DNA of 7,791 bases from positions 1,376 to 9,166 of the forward strand of contig JAJYGE010000058.1 in NCBI GenBank assembly GCA_021785155.1, in the 5' to 3' direction. Shown here in pieces: positions 5,274 through 7,791 of the stretch. The stretch comes from Planctomycetota bacterium. Lineage in GTDB: Bacteria; Planctomycetota; Phycisphaerae; WQYP01. Within the stretch, counting starts at the first letter, position 1. Each line of letters begins with the position of its first letter. Below the pieces are notes generated by a model. It worked only from the letters and a program-made list of their open reading frames with translations, was not told the origin of the DNA and did not search any database. Made by a program: the position numbers and the translations under genes.

Positions 5274-7184
5274 ATGAAATATAATCTGCGGCGGTGGATG
5301 ACCGCGATGATAGGTACCGGAATGCTGCTGGTGACGGCTCATTACAGCATGGGCATCAACGTTTCCACCCCTGACGCCAAACCGGCATCCGTCCGCCCGG
5401 CACCGCGGGTGAATCTCACACAATGGACCGATCAGCGGATAAAACAGGTTCTCGATACGTTGACCACAAACGGCCAATTCCGTGTTGCGAAGCGCCAATT
5501 AGGCCGATTGGAAGATCAGGTCATCGCCTACATGCCGCGCAACGGACTCACCGCGCTACGACATGCTGATTATGCCCGTCGGCTGGTAAGCCAGTTATCA
5601 TCGATTTCCAATCATCAGCATCGAATGACTATGCTGAAGTTTCTCATCGCCAACCATGAACTTGCCGCCACGATGGTATTTCTCAACACTCCCGGTCAGC
5701 GGAACGTGGCACAGGTATATCATCGCCTGGCCGCACTGCACAAAGAGCTTGGGCCGATCATCGTTGCGTATCCCAATCTGACCGCCGCGATATGTGCGGT
5801 ACTGTATAAGCCGCTGACCATGCACATTAATGAAAACACGGTGCATTCCCCCGCCCCCGCGGCATTATTCAAATATTATGTACGCTATCGGCGGGCGATG
5901 TATTTCGGCATTCGCAATGTGCCGGCGCGATTGCTGATTTATGTGGTTGATTCCTGCTCCAGCATTCGGAGTATGACCTGGGCATTGGATAAATATCACG
6001 GCGACTCGATGGTGGGGCAATTGTTTTTTACGGTTCCTTACGATTACGCCGCCTATCTGCACGGAGCCAAGAAAGAAGTGGACATTAAAGGATATAACCT
6101 GCCCAACATTTTGCACTATGGCGGCGTGTGCGCGGATCAGGCGTTTTTCGCGTCGGAAGTGGGCAAGGCCATCGGCGTACCGACCGCCTACGATACGGGC
6201 ATGTCCAGTGTGGTGGGCCATGCGTGGGTGGGGTTTTTGCAGCAGGTGGGTAATCAGGCCGCGTGGAATTTTAATATCGGGCGCTACTCGGAATATCGTG
6301 GTGTTATCGGCATTGTGCAAAACCCGGTCACGCGGCGCGCCGAGCCGGATTCATTTATGTCTCTGTCCGGCCAATTCATCGGCACCACGCAGCGACAAAG
6401 ATGGAATGCTGTGGTGCTCACCGATGCCGCGTTGCGCCTTCTGGCACTTTCCACCGCGGATGCAACATTTTCTCCCCCGGTGCCGCCGCCGCAGGTATAT
6501 GCCCGAATGGCTAAACCGCTGACCAACAGCGTTAAAACCCAACTTTCGCTTTTGAAGCGCGCGGTATATCAGTGCAACGGCTATGCGGAGTCCTGGATGC
6601 TGGTGCGGTATCTTGCCTCCAAGGGCAAGCTGACGCTGGCGGAAAAGAAATTGTGGGCCGGTGCCGTGATGCGGCTATGCGGGCAGCGCTATCCGTATTT
6701 TGCCATGGCGGTGGTGGAACCGATGATTATGTCCGTTAAGAATCCGGAAGAACAGGATACATTCTGGAATCGGGCGTATGCGATATTTGCCCCCAGCCGG
6801 TTTGATCTGGCCGCCAAGGTGCGGATGATGCAGGCGCAACTGTGGCGGAAAGCGGGTCATTATAATCGGGCGGGAAGGTATCTTATGGATGTCATCAATC
6901 AATACGCCAATGCCGGGCCGTTTATTCTTACGGCATTGCATCAGGCGGCGCAAATTCTCCGGCAGCAAAAGCACAATGATAAAATTACCACGCTTTATGA
7001 GGTAACCTGGGCGCGCATCAAACCGCCGCCGCGGATGGCCGATCCTTTCATGCATGAAAGCAACTGGTATCAGGTTGGCAAGCTCCTTGAAAACCGTCTG
7101 CGCAAAGAAGATCAGGCGCTTTTAGCGGATAAAGTTCGTCGTGAACTGCAGGCCGCGGGCAATGCGGTGGCGGGGAATAACTAA
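5274..7184 (+). CDS. Exported protein with a transglutaminase-like domain
   Basis: A 636-aa protein. It starts with a signal-peptide or membrane-anchor pattern (KYNLRRW then a hydrophobic run to about residue 22), so it should act outside the cytoplasm. The middle holds a transglutaminase-like papain-fold core: YGGVCADQAFFASEVGKAIG with candidate nucleophile C286, then VVGHAWVGF with H316. The third triad position, normally Asp after a Trp, appears as W331-N332-F333-N334. Asn can substitute in this fold, so activity is possible but unproven. The flanks (about 40-260 and 420-620) are helical; the C-terminal part looks TPR-like (YNRAGRYLMDVINQYANAG). Such proteins may be proteases, amidases or crosslinkers; the substrate is not visible. 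The ATG at 5274 is preferred over a GTG at 5241 because GGAG (5263-5266) lies seven bases upstream. It is transcribed away from the membrane cluster and ends in TAATAA. Confidence 0.75.
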   Translation: MKYNLRRWMTAMIGTGMLLVTAHYSMGINVSTPDAKPASVRPAPRVNLTQWTDQRIKQVLDTLTTNGQFRVAKRQLGRLEDQVIAYMPRNGLTALRHADYARRLVSQLSSISNHQHRMTMLKFLIANHELAATMVFLNTPGQRNVAQVYHRLAALHKELGPIIVAYPNLTAAICAVLYKPLTMHINENTVHSPAPAALFKYYVRYRRAMYFGIRNVPARLLIYVVDSCSSIRSMTWALDKYHGDSMVGQLFFTVPYDYAAYLHGAKKEVDIKGYNLPNILHYGGVCADQAFFASEVGKAIGVPTAYDTGMSSVVGHAWVGFLQQVGNQAAWNFNIGRYSEYRGVIGIVQNPVTRRAEPDSFMSLSGQFIGTTQRQRWNAVVLTDAALRLLALSTADATFSPPVPPPQVYARMAKPLTNSVKTQLSLLKRAVYQCNGYAESWMLVRYLASKGKLTLAEKKLWAGAVMRLCGQRYPYFAMAVVEPMIMSVKNPEEQDTFWNRAYAIFAPSRFDLAAKVRMMQAQLWRKAGHYNRAGRYLMDVINQYANAGPFILTALHQAAQILRQQKHNDKITTLYEVTWARIKPPPRMADPFMHESNWYQVGKLLENRLRKEDQALLADKVRRELQAAGNAVAGNN

Positions 7185-7248
7185 TAAGTCCTAAAATGTG
7201 GGGTGCATGACATTTTATGCGGGTATGGTTTTATTGCACCGCAAACAC

Positions 7249-7619
7249 GATGCCCCCGGAGCCGACAATATGGATACCCTCTGGTCGCGTGGCGGCTTTA
7301 CGGAAAGTTTTCTGGCGGCGGAGGAACGACGCAGTTTCCAGTGGCACACGCAATTCATCCAAACCTGCCTGGAGCGCAACGTCCCGATGCTGGGACCGCG
7401 CATCCCGGCTCACACGCTGCATCGCTTCTGGCAAATGCGCTGGCACATAGTCAAGGCCAATTGCTCAATGCGGCACTGCTGGCACAAGCCAACGGCATCA
7501 GCGGACAAACCGTGGCCCGATACATGGTCGTTTATCCCGGAGCGGAAATCTTCAATCTGGATCACGGCACGCAAGCCATGCCGCTGGCGAAGTTTCTTGA
7601 AGAGCTTCCCGGATTTTGA
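7249..7619 (+). pseudogene. Remnant of an AAA ATPase / DUF4143 protein
   Basis: The full-length family is about 380-400 residues: an N-terminal P-loop ATPase, a winged-helix-like middle and a nuclease-like DUF4143 C-terminal part. Only pieces remain. Frame 1 (from about 7249) gives ADNMDTLWSRGGFTESFLA and then FIQTCLERNVPMLGPRIPAHTLHRFWQM, the conserved start of DUF4143. After ATG 7435-7437 the similarity jumps to another frame at 7440: LAHSQGQLLNAALLAQANG and SGQTVARY. A two-base excess explains the jump, matching an extra GC in the GCGC at 7437-7440. VARY is then joined directly to MVVYPGAEIFNLDHGTQAMPL, which resembles the extreme C-terminus, so roughly 200 residues were lost in frame. The Walker motifs are absent. 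It is non-functional as an ATPase. Intact members are often mobile-element or toxin-antitoxin-like accessory genes. Confidence 0.75.
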
Positions 7620-7791
7620 CCGCCGACACTTTTCATACATCCACATAGTGCCATAAAACATACTTTGATCATTGTCACCTGATATACTCCGTTTGGAGTG
7701 TAGCGGTACACAACCATGGGTTGCATTATAAAGAAGTCTTGGGAGAATACTTGGCTGATACGGGCCCTCATGGAAGTGGGTCCACAGTTGA
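7620..7791 (+). other. AT-richer right end with a possible start of another open frame
   Basis: These last 172 bases are visibly poorer in GC than the rest (about 40% in 7621-7680). An extended -10 like element, TGATATACT, lies at 7680-7688, overlapping a small inverted repeat ACTCC-GTTT-GGAGT (7686-7699). Two frames are open to the edge. One runs from ATG 7716 (MGCIIKKSW...). The other is protein-like from TTG 7721 onward (LHYKEVLGEYLADTGPHGSG), open back to a stop at 7646-7648 and lacking an ATG. The second looks more like real protein, but neither has a well-placed ribosome site. I cannot assign a function. Confidence 0.3.

Noticed and set aside
7686..7699. ACTCC-N4-GGAGT as a MerR-family operator
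   Set aside because: The half-sites are short, the spacing between promoter elements does not fit the 19-bp MerR arrangement, and no regulator gene is in view.

Overview
This is a bacterial chromosomal window of moderately high GC (my eye estimate is the mid to upper fifties). It carries two universal housekeeping genes, alaS and recA, and an accessory stretch of membrane and secreted proteins. The long basic/proline-rich RecA tail, the alaS–TPR protein–recA neighbourhood, and the large secreted transglutaminase-like protein suggest an environmental planctomycete-like (perhaps Phycisphaerae) or similar Gram-negative lineage. That assignment is inference from gene style, not proof.

Left part (1-3500): alaS runs leftward off the window, so only its N-terminal 321 codons are present. 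Upstream of it on the same strand is a single-pass membrane-anchored TPR protein of the YfgM type. A 312-bp divergent region follows, holding a -10 box for the TPR gene, a very stable GC-rich hairpin (2021-2061), a good sigma70-type promoter, and a LexA-box-like palindrome at the expected recA transcription start. recA itself is complete (371 aa) with all catalytic motifs. Behind recA lie a short hairpin plus T-tract, then a 48-bp near-perfect palindrome followed by five T's.

Middle (3600-5270): a leftward membrane cluster. A six-helix membrane protein of unknown family comes first, apparently from a leaderless or nearly leaderless start. A stretch with clear coding character follows in a different frame; it is either a 71-aa overlapping gene or the frameshifted C-terminus of the membrane protein. 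It ends in an ATGA overlap with a TMEM175-type potassium channel gene. The three reading frames overlap end to end and probably form one operon.

Right part (5274-7791): a divergent gene encodes a 636-aa exported protein with a transglutaminase-like Cys-His core and helical flanks. Next to it is a short relic of an AAA ATPase/DUF4143 gene, with its N-terminal ATPase part gone, one frameshift, and a large internal deletion. The last 170 bp are visibly more AT-rich and may hold the start of another open frame that leaves the window.

The genes do not form one pathway. The window reads as a conserved housekeeping block next to lineage-specific envelope genes and a decayed accessory gene. I see no CRISPR array, tRNA, rRNA, intact insertion sequence or obvious defence system. 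The points most worth a second look are the overlapping/frameshifted membrane operon, the decayed ATPase, and the palindromes around recA.
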